A stretch of DNA of 64,000 bases from positions 1,860,001 through 1,924,000 of the forward strand of contig NZ_CCBB010000003.1 in assembly GCF_000613185.1 (NCBI RefSeq), given 5' to 3'. The stretch comes from Mycolicibacterium cosmeticum. Lineage in GTDB: Bacteria; Actinomycetota; Actinomycetes; Mycobacteriales; Mycobacteriaceae. This document shows positions 49,922-59,681 of this stretch, piece after piece (the first letter of the stretch is position 1; every line of letters starts with the position of its first letter). Below the pieces are notes generated by a model that did no database searches, was not told where the DNA came from, and saw only the letters and a list, made by a program, of their open reading frames with translations. The position numbers and the translations under genes are program-made.

Positions 49922-51109
49922 ATGTCGCGTGACGCTGTTCGAATCTTGACCGGCCTTCTGGCCCTCACGGTGGTCGCCGGCGCCGTCGCCGGTGCGGTGG
50001 TGCTCTTCCGGGGAGGAGCCGCCCCGACGGTGGCGGTGACCGTCGTCGCTCCGCGTGCCGGCTTGGTGCTCAACCCGGAGGCCAAGGTCAAACTGCACGG
50101 AGCTCAAGTCGGCAAGGTCGTCGCGATCGACGTCCTGCCTGACGGGCAAGCTGCCATTCGCCTGGCGATGAACCCCGACGATCTGTCCCTCATCCCGGCC
50201 AACACCCATGCCCAGATCGCCTCCAGCACCGTCTTCGGCGCGAAGTTCATCGACCTGGTCCCGCCCGAGAGCCCCTCACCGGACACCATGCATGCCGGTC
50301 AGGTTCTCGACGCCCGGCACGTGACCGTCGAGGTCAACACGGTCTTCGAGCAACTCGTCACGGTGCTCGCCCAGATTCAGCCAGAGAAGCTCAACGAGAC
50401 ACTCGGTGCCCTGGCCCAGGCATTCGACGGGCGCGGCGCCAAACTGGGGGAGACCATGGGCCAGCTCGATGACCTGATGACCAAGATCGATCCCAGCCTG
50501 CCCACATTCAGCCACGAAATCAGCACTCTGCCAACCGTCCTGAATGCGTATGCCGACGCCGCACCCGATCTGATGAGTACCGTGCGCACCGCCACGGCAT
50601 TGAGCGACACCGTCGTGGATCGCCAGCGCGACCTCGACCGCCTGCTGATCAGCTCGATCGGCTTGGCTGAAACCGGCAACGAGGTCGTCGCCGCCGACAG
50701 CGATCCGTTGATCGACGTCCTGCACCTCCTGGTTCCCACCACCACGCTGACCAACCAGTACAACCCCGCTCTGACCTGCGCACTCAAAGGGGTGGAACCA
50801 CTGGCCCTTGGTGCACCGCAACCGTTGCCCGGGGTCATGCTGCTCGACTCGTTCCTGTTGGGCACCGAACGCTACCGCTACCCGAAGAACCTGCCGAAAG
50901 TCGCAGCGACGGGCGGGCCACAGTGCATGGATCTGCCGAATGTCGGCTTCGGACAACGTCCTCCGTTCGTGGTCACCGACATCGACGCCAATCCCGCGCA
51001 GTACGGCAATCAAGGGATTCTGTTGAACTCCGACGCGCTCAAGCAAGCCTTGTTCGGTCCCCTGGACGGGCCGCCCCGCAACACTGCCCAGATAGGACAG
51101 CCAGGATGA
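49922..51109 (+). CDS. mceA: Mce-family substrate-binding protein MceA
   Basis: A 395-residue exported Mce protein: N-terminal membrane anchor (about residues 8-30), MCE/MlaD domain (about 38-118, with VVAPRAGLVLNPEAKVKLHGAQVGKV), a long helical region forming the periplasmic tube, and a C-terminal globular part with paired cysteines. The ATG at 49922 is chosen over GTG 49919 for its 5-nt spacing to AGCAGG. It is one of six subunits expected to form a hexameric shuttle from outer to inner membrane. Confidence 0.92.
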   Translation: MSRDAVRILTGLLALTVVAGAVAGAVVLFRGGAAPTVAVTVVAPRAGLVLNPEAKVKLHGAQVGKVVAIDVLPDGQAAIRLAMNPDDLSLIPANTHAQIASSTVFGAKFIDLVPPESPSPDTMHAGQVLDARHVTVEVNTVFEQLVTVLAQIQPEKLNETLGALAQAFDGRGAKLGETMGQLDDLMTKIDPSLPTFSHEISTLPTVLNAYADAAPDLMSTVRTATALSDTVVDRQRDLDRLLISSIGLAETGNEVVAADSDPLIDVLHLLVPTTTLTNQYNPALTCALKGVEPLALGAPQPLPGVMLLDSFLLGTERYRYPKNLPKVAATGGPQCMDLPNVGFGQRPPFVVTDIDANPAQYGNQGILLNSDALKQALFGPLDGPPRNTAQIGQPG

Positions 51110-52137
51110 CCGCCCGCTACGGCACCGCGATCAAGTTCGGCGCATTCGGTCTGACCATGGCCGTGCTGACGGGCGCACTGTTCGTGATCATGGGGCAGTA
51201 CCGAACCGGGACGACCAACGGCTACACCGCGGTGTTCGCCGACGCCTCCAGCCTGCGTGCCGGTGACTCGGTACGCGTGGCGGGCGTGCGGGTCGGCACC
51301 GTCGACGACGTGGCATTGCAACCCGACAACACGGTGCTGGTGCGCTTCGATGCCGACCGCGACATCGTGCTGACCACCGCGACGAAGGTCGCCGTGCGTT
51401 ACCTGGACCTGGTGGGTAACCGCTATCTCGAATTGCTCGACGCCCCCGGATCGACCCGACTGCAGCCGCCGGGATCTCAGATTCCGCGTGAACGCACCGA
51501 GCCCGCACTCGATCTCGACCTGCTGCTGGGCGGGCTCAAACCCGTCATCCAGGGTCTCAACGCCCAGAACGTCAACGCCTTGACCAACTCGCTCATCCAA
51601 ATTCTGCAAGGCCAAGGCGGCACGGTGGAATCGCTTATGGCGCATACGTCTTCTTTTACCCAGGCCGTTGCCGACAACGGACAAACCGTGCAGCAGGTGA
51701 TCGACAGTCTGCGCACCGTCATGGCCACGGTGGCCAACGACGGCGACCAATTCACCGGCACCGTAGAGCGCCTGCAACAGTTGGTCACCGGCCTGGCGCA
51801 AGACCGCGATCCCATCGGCGATGCCATCAACGCACTGGACGCCGGCACGGCGTCCCTGGCTGATCTGATGACCCAAGCCCGCCCGCCGTTGTCGGGCACG
51901 ATCGACCAGCTCACCCGGCTGGCCCCGTTGTTGGCCGACGACGAGGCCAAGGCGCGGCTGGACCTGTCGCTGCAGAAAGCGCCGGCAAACTATCGCAAAC
52001 TGGTGCGGCTGGGTTCCTACGGCAGCTTCATCAATCAATACTTGTGCGGCATGAACGTGCGGGTCACCGACCTGCAAGGGCGGACCGCCTACTTCCCTTG
52101 GATCATGCAAACCACCGGACGCTGCGGAGAACCCTGA
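51106..52137 (+). CDS. mceB: Mce-family protein MceB
   Basis: A 343-residue Mce protein with one N-terminal transmembrane segment (about residues 10-30), an MCE domain containing FADASSLRAGDSVRVAGVRVGTV (about 44-120) and a helical C-terminal half. The Cys-containing end (LCGMNVRV...TTGRCGEP) is typical of MceB. It overlaps mceA by 4 bp and mceC by 1 bp. Confidence 0.93.
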   Translation: MTARYGTAIKFGAFGLTMAVLTGALFVIMGQYRTGTTNGYTAVFADASSLRAGDSVRVAGVRVGTVDDVALQPDNTVLVRFDADRDIVLTTATKVAVRYLDLVGNRYLELLDAPGSTRLQPPGSQIPRERTEPALDLDLLLGGLKPVIQGLNAQNVNALTNSLIQILQGQGGTVESLMAHTSSFTQAVADNGQTVQQVIDSLRTVMATVANDGDQFTGTVERLQQLVTGLAQDRDPIGDAINALDAGTASLADLMTQARPPLSGTIDQLTRLAPLLADDEAKARLDLSLQKAPANYRKLVRLGSYGSFINQYLCGMNVRVTDLQGRTAYFPWIMQTTGRCGEP

Positions 52138-53219
52138 TGCTGAAATATCGCGGATCCCAATTGGTCCGCAGCGGACTCATCGGCATCGTGTTGATCGCGC
52201 TGATCGTCGCGGTCGGACTGCAACCCCAGGCACTGCTGTCCTGGGCGACGTCGCTGAAATATCGGGCGCTCTTCGCCGAGGCCGGCGGCCTCACCGCGGG
52301 CAACGACGTCAAAGTCTCCGGGGTCACGAAGGGTACGGTCGTCGACGTCACACTGAGCCACGGCAAAGCACTGGTGACCTTCACCCTCGACAGCACGGTG
52401 CGCCTGGGCACCGAGACCACGGCCCATATCCGCACCGGAACGGTGCTCGGTGCGCGCATGCTCGCACTGGAGCCCGCCGGCACCGGTGCCCTTCACGCCT
52501 CGGACACCATCCCACTGACGCATACGTCCTCTCCGTATTCGCTGACCGACGCCGTCAGCGATTTCACCGCTAACACTGCGGCCACCGATACCGGCGCCCT
52601 GACCCAGTCGCTGGACACTCTCTCGGACACCATCGACAGGATGGCTCCGCAACTCGGCCCGACGTTCGACGGGTTGAGCCGGCTGTCCGAAACCATCAAC
52701 GGCCGCAACGAATCTCTGGCCGGTCTGCTCAAGAGCGCGGCAGATGTGACCGGCATCCTGTCGCAGCGCAGCCAACAGGTCAACACGCTGCTGCTCGATG
52801 CCAACACGCTGACGCAGGTTCTCGACGAACGGCGATACGCCATCGTCACACTGCTGGCCAATACCTCGGCGCTGGCACAACAGCTGTCCGGGCTGGTACA
52901 GGACAACGAGAAGGAACTCGCGCCCACCTTGCAGAAACTGAACTCGGTGACCGCGATGCTGGAAAAGAACCGTGACAACATCGCCGGCGCCCTGGCCGGG
53001 TTGGCCAAATACCAGGTCACGCAGGGTGAATCGGTGAACAACGGCTTCTATTACAACGCCTTCATCGGCAACCTGCTGCCGTCGCAAACCCTGCAGCCGT
53101 TCCTGGATTACGCGTTCGGGTTCCGCCGCGGCACCAACGCGGGCCAGCCGCCCGACAACGCGGGCCCCCGTGCCGAGTTCCCCTGGCCGCACAACGGTAT
53201 TCCGGGAGGTAGCCGGTGA
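52137..53219 (+). CDS. mceC: Mce-family protein MceC
   Basis: A 360-residue Mce protein: hydrophobic anchor (about 13-30), MCE domain (LFAEAGGLTAGNDVKVSGVTKGTV, about 44-120), then a predicted coiled helical tube (residues about 130-300) and a Pro-rich end with NGFYYNAFIGN. It overlaps mceB by 1 bp and mceD by 4 bp. Confidence 0.93.
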   Translation: MLKYRGSQLVRSGLIGIVLIALIVAVGLQPQALLSWATSLKYRALFAEAGGLTAGNDVKVSGVTKGTVVDVTLSHGKALVTFTLDSTVRLGTETTAHIRTGTVLGARMLALEPAGTGALHASDTIPLTHTSSPYSLTDAVSDFTANTAATDTGALTQSLDTLSDTIDRMAPQLGPTFDGLSRLSETINGRNESLAGLLKSAADVTGILSQRSQQVNTLLLDANTLTQVLDERRYAIVTLLANTSALAQQLSGLVQDNEKELAPTLQKLNSVTAMLEKNRDNIAGALAGLAKYQVTQGESVNNGFYYNAFIGNLLPSQTLQPFLDYAFGFRRGTNAGQPPDNAGPRAEFPWPHNGIPGGSR

Positions 53220-54661
53220 TCACGCGACACAAGAAGCGGTTCAGCAGGGCCGCGCTGGCCACCCTGACCGCCGTGGGTATCGCCGGCGCAGCAATCCTCG
53301 TGCGAGCAACGGTCTTAGGACCGACCACCATCACGGCCGACTTCAGCTCGGCCACCGCCATCTATCCCGGCGACGAGGTCCGTGTTGCCGGTGTCAAGGT
53401 CGGGACCATCACCGATATCCAGCCCGCCGGCGACCGCGCCACGCTCACCCTGGCCATCGACCACGGCGTGGCCGTACCGGCCGATGCCAAAGCGATCATC
53501 ATGGCGCAGAACCTCGTTGCGGCCCGCTACGTGCAGTTGACGCCGGCCTACGAGGACAACGGCCCGGTGCTGACCGCCGGCGCCCACCTCGGCCTCGATC
53601 GCACCGCAGTGCCCGTCGAGTGGGACCAGGTCAAAGAGCAACTGATGCGCCTGGCCACCGACCTCGGCCCGGTGAGCGGATCTTCGGCTACCTCGTTGAG
53701 CCGGTTCATCGACAGCGCTGCCACCGCCATGGACGGCAACGGTGACAAACTGCACCAGGCGATCAGCCAACTGTCGGGGGTGGGCCGCATCTTGGCCCAG
53801 GGCAGCGGCAACATCGTCGACATCATCAAGAACCTGCAGATCTTCGTGACCGCGCTGCGCGACAGCAACACGCAGATCGTCGAGTTCCAGCATCGACTCG
53901 CCAGCGTCACCGGGGTGATCGACGGTAGCCGCTCCGACCTGGATGCAGCGCTGACCAATCTGGCATCCGCCGTGGGCGACGTCCGTCGATTCATCGCCGG
54001 TACCCGCGACCAAACCGCCGAGCAGTTGCAACGGCTGAACAACGTCACCCAGAACCTCGTCGACAACAAGCTCAAACTCGAAAACGTGCTGCACGTCGCC
54101 CCGAACGCAATCGCCAACGGCTACAACATCTACAACCCCGACAGCGGAACCGCAGTCGGTGCCTTCGCGATGTCGAACTTCGCCGATCCGGTCAGCGTGG
54201 TCTGTTCGGCGATCGCAGCCGTGAAGAACGCCACGGCGGCCGAGACGGCGAAGCTGTGTGCCCAATACCTCGGTCCCGCTTTGTCGTTGATCAACTTCAA
54301 CTACCTGCCGATGCCGTTCAACGCCTACCTTCGCAAGGCGCCCAGCCCCGAGAACCTGGTGTACACCGACCCCGCCATCGCACCCGGCGGGCCGGGTGGT
54401 CGCCCCCAGCCGGTATCCGAGCCTCCGGCCGTGTCCGCCTACACCGGCGCCGGCGACATCACGCCCCCAGCTGGATGGGGTGCACCACCCGGGCCGCCGG
54501 GGGCATACGCGCCCAACGGGTTACCCGCCGATCCCGCTCCCGCACTGTTCCCCGGGGCGCCCATCCCGCCCGGGACACCCGCACCGCAGACGCCCCGCAG
54601 CCTGCGCGACATGCTGCTGCCCGCCGAAGCCGGCCCGCCGGTCTCAGGAGGTACACCGTGA
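53216..54661 (+). CDS. mceD: Mce-family protein MceD with Pro-rich tail
   Basis: A 481-residue Mce protein with a GTG start. It has a transmembrane anchor (about 12-30), an MCE domain (SSATAIYPGDEVRVAGVKVGTI, about 40-120), a helical region, and a C-terminal tail of roughly 90 residues rich in Pro, Gly and Ala. Such tails are common in MceD and MceF and probably project into or through the cell wall. It overlaps mceE by 4 bp. Confidence 0.92.
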   Translation: MITRHKKRFSRAALATLTAVGIAGAAILVRATVLGPTTITADFSSATAIYPGDEVRVAGVKVGTITDIQPAGDRATLTLAIDHGVAVPADAKAIIMAQNLVAARYVQLTPAYEDNGPVLTAGAHLGLDRTAVPVEWDQVKEQLMRLATDLGPVSGSSATSLSRFIDSAATAMDGNGDKLHQAISQLSGVGRILAQGSGNIVDIIKNLQIFVTALRDSNTQIVEFQHRLASVTGVIDGSRSDLDAALTNLASAVGDVRRFIAGTRDQTAEQLQRLNNVTQNLVDNKLKLENVLHVAPNAIANGYNIYNPDSGTAVGAFAMSNFADPVSVVCSAIAAVKNATAAETAKLCAQYLGPALSLINFNYLPMPFNAYLRKAPSPENLVYTDPAIAPGGPGGRPQPVSEPPAVSAYTGAGDITPPAGWGAPPGPPGAYAPNGLPADPAPALFPGAPIPPGTPAPQTPRSLRDMLLPAEAGPPVSGGTP

Positions 54662-55875
54662 ACACCCGTCGCTCCCTGCCCCGGCTGGCAGCAGCCGCCG
54701 CCTGTACAGTACTGACACTGTCCGGGTGCGCTTTCAACGGCCTCAACTCGCTGCCGCTGCCCGGCACCGTCGGCCGCGGCTCCGATGCGACCGTGTATCA
54801 CGTCGAGCTGGCCAATGTCGGTACGCTGGAGGCGAACTCGCCGGTCATGGTCAGCGATGTGATCGTAGGCAGCGTGTCCCGGATGACGGTGCGGGACTGG
54901 CACGCCGACGTCGAGGTCTCGGTCCAGCCGCACGTCGTCATCCCCGCCAATGCCGTTGCCACCGTCGGCCAGACCAGCCTGTTGGGTTCCATGCACATTG
55001 CCTTGGACCCGCCGGTCGGGCAGCAGCCGACGGGGCGGTTGTCGCCGGGCGCAGTACTCGGACTGAACCACACCTCCACTTACCCCTCGACCGAGCAAAC
55101 CTTGTCGTCGTTGTCAGTGCTGGTCAACGGCGGCGGGCTCGGCAAGATCGGCGAGCTGGTCCACGAGTTGAACGCCGCGCTCGACGGTCGCCAGGACAAG
55201 ATCCGCGATCTGCTCACCCGGTTGGACAACGTCGTGGGCATCTTCGCCGACCAACGCGACGACATCAACGCCTCCATCACCGCACTGAACCGGTTGTCGG
55301 GCACACTCGCGGGCCAAAGTGACGTCATCACCCAAGCGCTGCACCGTATTCCGCCCGCACTGGATGTACTGGTCAAGGAGCGCCCCCGCATCACCGCCGC
55401 GCTGCAGAAATTCGGCCGTTTCAGCGATACCGCGACAAAACTCATCAGTTCGGCACGGGATGATCTGCTGACCAACCTGCGCAACTTCGAGCCCACCTTA
55501 CGGGCGTTGGCCGACGTCGGGCCCAATCTGGCGGCCGATCTGGCGTTCATGCCGACCTACCCGTACCCGCAGAACTTCATCGATCGTGCCATCCGGGGTG
55601 ACTACCTCAACGAGTTCATCACTTTCGACTTCACCATCCCCCGGTTGAAGCGCGGACTGTTCCTCGGTACCCGGTGGGGACAGGAAGGAGCTCCGCTGGT
55701 TCCTGCTCCGGGAGATCCCTGGTACGCGAACTACACCAAAGACCCGCTCAACATGCCGCTGACACCCGCTCCGAACGCGGTCGCGACGATGCCGCCGTTG
55801 GTCGACGCACCGGCACCTGCCGCGGCACCGGCCCCGGCAGCTGAGCAGGCAACCCCGACGGCCGGAGGCAACTAG
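54658..55875 (+). CDS. mceE: Mce-family lipoprotein MceE (LprN-like)
   Basis: A 405-residue Mce subunit with a lipoprotein signal: GTG start, Arg-rich n-region, hydrophobic stretch and lipobox LTLSGC (lipidated C24). The MCE domain follows (VELANVGTLEANSPVMVSDVIVGSV) and the protein ends in a Pro/Ala tail. MceE is the only lipid-anchored Mce subunit. It overlaps mceD by 4 bp and mceF by 1 bp. Confidence 0.93.
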   Translation: MNTRRSLPRLAAAAACTVLTLSGCAFNGLNSLPLPGTVGRGSDATVYHVELANVGTLEANSPVMVSDVIVGSVSRMTVRDWHADVEVSVQPHVVIPANAVATVGQTSLLGSMHIALDPPVGQQPTGRLSPGAVLGLNHTSTYPSTEQTLSSLSVLVNGGGLGKIGELVHELNAALDGRQDKIRDLLTRLDNVVGIFADQRDDINASITALNRLSGTLAGQSDVITQALHRIPPALDVLVKERPRITAALQKFGRFSDTATKLISSARDDLLTNLRNFEPTLRALADVGPNLAADLAFMPTYPYPQNFIDRAIRGDYLNEFITFDFTIPRLKRGLFLGTRWGQEGAPLVPAPGDPWYANYTKDPLNMPLTPAPNAVATMPPLVDAPAPAAAPAPAAEQATPTAGGN

Positions 55876-57461
55876 TGCTCACTCGATTGGTCCGCGCCCA
55901 GCTGGTCATCTTCACGATCGCCTCGATCATCGGCGTGACGGTGATGGTGGTGGCATACCTGCAAGCTCCCACCTTGCTGGGCATCGGCCGGATGACCGTG
56001 ACACTGCAGCTACCGGGCACCGGTGGTCTATACCGGTTCTCCAACGTCACCTACCGCGGCGTGCAGATCGGGAAGGTCACCGATGTACGCCCCACCCGCG
56101 ACGGTGCCGAAGCCACCCTCTCACTGAATACGACGCCGAGCATCCCGGCCGACGTGCATGCCGCGGTGCTCAGCGTGTCCGCGGTCGGTGAACAGTACGT
56201 CGACCTGCAACCACGCAACGATGCGGGCCCCTTCCTGCGGGACGGCGCGACCATCCCTGCCACGCAGGCGTCGATTCCGCAAGCGGTCGGCCCCATGCTG
56301 GATCAGGTCAGCGCCCTGATCGGCAGCATCCCCGAGGACAAGATCCGGCCGCTGCTCGACGAGACGTTCAGGGGATTCAACGGTTCCGGCGCGGACGTCG
56401 GTTCTCTGCTCGATTCCTCGGCGCGCCTGATTGCCGACGCCAACGCCACAGCCGATCAATCCCGCACCCTCATCGACGACAGCGCCCCACTGCTCGACGG
56501 GCAAGCCGAATCGATCGATGCGATTCGGACCTGGGCACACAGCCTGGCCGGGATCACCCAGCAGCTGACTGACGACGACCCGGCGGTCCGGACGTTGCTA
56601 CGGGATGGACCGGATGCCGCTGACGAAGCCTCGCGGCTGTTCAACCAAGTCAAACCCACCCTGCCGGTCCTGCTGGCCAATCTGACCAGCATCGGCCAGG
56701 TCGCCGTCACCTACCATCCCTCCCTGGAGCAGCTGCTGGTGCTCCTGCCGCCCGTTGTCGCCTCGACCCAGGCCTACGGCGCGCCGAAGAACAACCCCAT
56801 CGGAATGTCGTTGGGCGACTTCACCCTCAACATCGGGGACCCGCCGGCCTGCACGGTCGGTTTCCTCCCACCGTCGGCGTGGCGCTCGCCCGAAGACACC
56901 AGCGACATCGACACGCCGGACGGTCTGTACTGCAAGCTGCCGCAGGACTCACCGATCGGAGTCCGCGGTGCGCGCAACTATCCGTGCATGGGTAAGCCGG
57001 GCAAGCGGGCACCGACCGTCGAAATCTGCGACAGCGACAAGCCCTACGAACCGTTGGCGATGCGCCAGCATGCTCTCGGCCCGTACCCGATCGATCCGAA
57101 CCTGCTCGCGCAGGGCATACCTCCGGATGGCCGCATCGACCGTGACCCTGCGATCTACGGGCCGCTGGAGGGCACCCCGCCGCCGCCCGCCGGCAACGGT
57201 GAGGCCGGGCCACCGCCACCGCCGACCGAGCCGGCACCCGGCCCTGAACCGGCACCCGTCGGCCCCGAGCCGGCGCCGGCTGGTCTACCCGCGGCACCAA
57301 GTGCATTCCAGCCCAACGGATCTGGTGGCCCGTCGGTGGCGATCGCCACCTACGACCCGCGTACCGGTCAATACGCCACGCCCGATGGCGCGGTGTTCCG
57401 GCAAACCGACTTGGCGCCGCGCGCCGGTGAACGGACCTGGAAGGATCTCTTTCCCAGCTGA
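55875..57461 (+). CDS. mceF: Mce-family protein MceF with long Pro-rich tail
   Basis: A 528-residue Mce protein, the last of the six. It has an N-terminal anchor (about 8-28), an MCE domain (TGGLYRFSNVTYRGVQIGKVTDV, about 38-115) and a helical region, then a globular part with two cysteine pairs. A roughly 90-residue tail is dense in Pro, Ala and Glu. The start is GTG, overlapping the mceE stop. A minus-strand secreted-protein gene begins 19 bp after its stop. Confidence 0.92.
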   Translation: MLTRLVRAQLVIFTIASIIGVTVMVVAYLQAPTLLGIGRMTVTLQLPGTGGLYRFSNVTYRGVQIGKVTDVRPTRDGAEATLSLNTTPSIPADVHAAVLSVSAVGEQYVDLQPRNDAGPFLRDGATIPATQASIPQAVGPMLDQVSALIGSIPEDKIRPLLDETFRGFNGSGADVGSLLDSSARLIADANATADQSRTLIDDSAPLLDGQAESIDAIRTWAHSLAGITQQLTDDDPAVRTLLRDGPDAADEASRLFNQVKPTLPVLLANLTSIGQVAVTYHPSLEQLLVLLPPVVASTQAYGAPKNNPIGMSLGDFTLNIGDPPACTVGFLPPSAWRSPEDTSDIDTPDGLYCKLPQDSPIGVRGARNYPCMGKPGKRAPTVEICDSDKPYEPLAMRQHALGPYPIDPNLLAQGIPPDGRIDRDPAIYGPLEGTPPPPAGNGEAGPPPPPTEPAPGPEPAPVGPEPAPAGLPAAPSAFQPNGSGGPSVAIATYDPRTGQYATPDGAVFRQTDLAPRAGERTWKDLFPS

Positions 57462-57479
57462 CCGGCTCGGTAGCCGGCT

Positions 57480-57992
57480 TCAGCCGGTCTTGATCAGCTT
57501 GAACGGCATGGTGATGAACAGGACCTTGCTGCTGCCGCAGTTGCCGCTGACGCCGGTCGTCGAGTCCTCGCCCATCAAAGTGGTGGACGTCGGGTCCATT
57601 CCGCTGCCATCGTCGGTGGCCGGATAGAAGCGGAACACCTGCAATCCCGGACCGGCGCCGCCGTCGGGGCACGGCTGCCACCGGTCAACCATCTTCTTGA
57701 CGAACCAGACCCCACTTCTCTGGTAGATCGGTGCGTTCCAGCCGAAATCACTGCTCACCGATCCGGTGCATTCGCCGGGATAGCTACACGTCGTGGTGAT
57801 CGACCACGTGCTGCGAATGCTCGCCTCGTCGTGATAGATGTCGTTGGTCTTCGCCCACTCGCCGTTCGACGTGGCGATGTACGTGCCGTTGAGACCCCAC
57901 TGCGGGGATGCCCCGGCGACCGACGGATCGACCATGCCCAGTGCCACGGCAGACACCATGCCCGCAACAAATGAGGTCCTGGACAACCGCAT
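57480..57992 (-). CDS. Secreted protein of unknown function
   Basis: A 170-residue exported protein with a signal peptide (MRLSRTSF then hydrophobic, cleavage near AGA at about residue 27). The mature part is Ser/Thr/Gly-rich with four cysteines (TTCSYPGECTG, QPCPDGG, GNCGS), suggesting two disulfides, and beta-strand character (GTYIATSNGEWAK, WSITTTC). Similar small secreted proteins are common near mce loci. ATG 57992 has GGAGTGG upstream; earlier starts would bury the signal. It lies opposite to the mce operon. Confidence 0.75.
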   Translation of the reverse strand: MRLSRTSFVAGMVSAVALGMVDPSVAGASPQWGLNGTYIATSNGEWAKTNDIYHDEASIRSTWSITTTCSYPGECTGSVSSDFGWNAPIYQRSGVWFVKKMVDRWQPCPDGGAGPGLQVFRFYPATDDGSGMDPTSTTLMGEDSTTGVSGNCGSSKVLFITMPFKLIKTG

Positions 57993-58118
57993 AACCACTC
58001 CTTCATGGTCGGCACGCGCCAGCGGCGCAGCAGGTTTCACCTTCTCTCCTCCCGCCCGCGATGACAGCGGCCCTCCCGCCCAGCGGACGATGCGCTGGCG
58101 AAACGCGCCGGCGGTGGC

Positions 58119-58511
58119 ATGGTGGCGGCCATGCGGTCTTCTGCGGCAGCAGCGGCGGTCACGGCCTTGCTCCTGGGTGCTCTCACCCCGGCAACAGCGA
58201 ACGCCGATCCGGACGAGTGCAACGACCCCTCCTGCGTTCCCGGCATCACCGGTGGTGTCGTCCTGGGCGCACCGTGTGCCGACACGGCGCGCTATGTGTT
58301 CGGCACGACGTCCTGGGGCCGGTTGGTGTTCTGTGGGTCGCCGCGCCGGTACGAGCCGCGCTACTTCCGGTCACCGCCCTTGAAGGGCGTCCGCGCGGAG
58401 AACTCGCCATGCGAAGGGGCGCTGAACACGGTCGCACAAGCCCCAGATGGGCTCTTCCTGACCTGCATTGCCGTCGAGGGCTCCACCCGGTGGGTCCGAG
58501 GTGATACCTGA
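58119..58511 (+). CDS. Secreted cysteine-containing protein
   Basis: A 130-residue exported protein with a signal peptide (Ala-rich core, cleavage near ANA). The mature chain has six cysteines (DECNDPSCVPG, GAPCAD, LVFCGS, NSPCEG, LTCIAVE), so it is disulfide-rich. ATG 58131 is an alternative start giving a shorter signal peptide. It forms a pair with the following gene (1 bp gap), which is also secreted. Function unknown. Confidence 0.72.
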   Translation: MVAAMRSSAAAAAVTALLLGALTPATANADPDECNDPSCVPGITGGVVLGAPCADTARYVFGTTSWGRLVFCGSPRRYEPRYFRSPPLKGVRAENSPCEGALNTVAQAPDGLFLTCIAVEGSTRWVRGDT

Positions 58512-58512
58512 G

Positions 58513-58935
58513 ATGCGCGCAATCCGCCTCCGCGCTGCCGGATGTGTCGTCGTCGTCCTGTGCGCCGGTTCAGGCACGCCCGCTCAAGCCGATGACGAGG
58601 TGCCGCTGCACCGGGTGACCTATACCGTGACGGCCGAACTGCCCGGTCATGCCGCCGTCTACTACCGCGACACCGACCCGCCGACGTGGGCTGACTACAG
58701 CCACAATCCCTATCAGTTCAGTCCCCGAGATGACATCAACCTGGCACCGGGAACACCGTGGATCCGCGACGCAATGCTGGCCGACCCGGCCCAGTGGGCG
58801 ATGGTCACGGTCACCACCGCGGGACAAGTGCCCGACGACCGCCAGATTCTGCGCTGCCAACTGAGCGTCGACGGCATCCAAGTCAGCCAAGCCGAAGGGG
58901 CCCGCGGGGCATTGTGTTCCGTACGCCATTGGTGA
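58513..58935 (+). CDS. Secreted MmpS-domain-like protein
   Basis: A 140-residue exported protein with a signal peptide of about 27 residues. The mature part resembles the periplasmic domain of MmpS proteins: a TYTVTAELPGHAAVYYRD strand, a WAMVTVTT segment, and a C-terminal LRCQLSVDGIQVSQAEGARGALCSV in which the two cysteines flank the strand pair. There is no membrane anchor or adjacent MmpL, so it is a free or wall-associated variant. It is 2 bp after the previous gene. Confidence 0.72.
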   Translation: MRAIRLRAAGCVVVVLCAGSGTPAQADDEVPLHRVTYTVTAELPGHAAVYYRDTDPPTWADYSHNPYQFSPRDDINLAPGTPWIRDAMLADPAQWAMVTVTTAGQVPDDRQILRCQLSVDGIQVSQAEGARGALCSVRHW

Positions 58936-59057
58936 GGCATCACGGACCGGCCGGAAGGTGACCGCTGGCCGGGACGGCGGAAACCGAGGGCGATCGGCCT
59001 GCCTTAGCGTGTGGCGACTGTCACACGTCGAGCCCACAACCGGCACCTGGAGGAATC

Positions 59058-59681
59058 ATGCCCGTTCTCAGCAGCGCAGCCCGGACGGATGAAACCGAAG
59101 ACACAGCCTCCGAGGCGGATTGCGGGGAGAGTTCGGACGAGGATGCGACCGACCCGGCCTTGGACCCAACCCAACCGGCCGAACCTCGCCGACGACGGCC
59201 GAAGCTCAGCACGGTGCTCGCCTACATCGCCGTGTCGGCCGGCATCGCGATGCTCGCCGTCAGTGGATACCTGCTCCGGGAACACCGGGCATACGAGCAG
59301 GAGCAACAACGTAGGGACGAATTCGCCAGGGCCGCTTCCCAAGCGGTGATCACGTTGATGTCGATCGACAGTGCCAAGGTGGCCGACAATGTCCGTCAGA
59401 TCATCGACAACTCGGCCGGGCAGTTCCGCGACGATTTCCAAGCGGAGGCGGACGACTTCATCAAGACGGCGCAAGCCTCGAAGGCGGCGACCAAAGCGAC
59501 CGCGCAGGTCGCCGCGGTCGAAACGATGACCGCGAACTCGGCGACGGTCCTCGTGACGGCCGCGACCACCGTCAGCGATGACGCCGGCGCCAACCAACAA
59601 CCGCGGAGCTGGCGGCTGAGCGTCGACATGGAGCGAGACGGAGAACAGATCAAGTTGGCGAAGGTGGAGTTCATCCCATGA
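59058..59681 (+). CDS. Mce-associated membrane protein (Mas)
   Basis: A 207-residue single-pass protein: an acidic, Glu/Asp-rich cytoplasmic N-terminus (about residues 1-50), one transmembrane helix (about 52-74) and an extracytoplasmic alpha+beta domain (about 80-207) with the repeated AAxxAV pattern of Mce-associated proteins. These stabilise or regulate Mce complexes. ATG 59058 has GGAGG 4 nt upstream. It overlaps the second mas gene (ATGA). Confidence 0.87.
   Translation: MPVLSSAARTDETEDTASEADCGESSDEDATDPALDPTQPAEPRRRRPKLSTVLAYIAVSAGIAMLAVSGYLLREHRAYEQEQQRRDEFARAASQAVITLMSIDSAKVADNVRQIIDNSAGQFRDDFQAEADDFIKTAQASKAATKATAQVAAVETMTANSATVLVTAATTVSDDAGANQQPRSWRLSVDMERDGEQIKLAKVEFIP

Noticed and set aside
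57155..57349. Tandem repeat-like Pro-rich region of mceF as a DNA repeat element
   Set aside because: It is codon-level repetition of Pro/Ala/Glu in the protein tail, not an independent DNA repeat.
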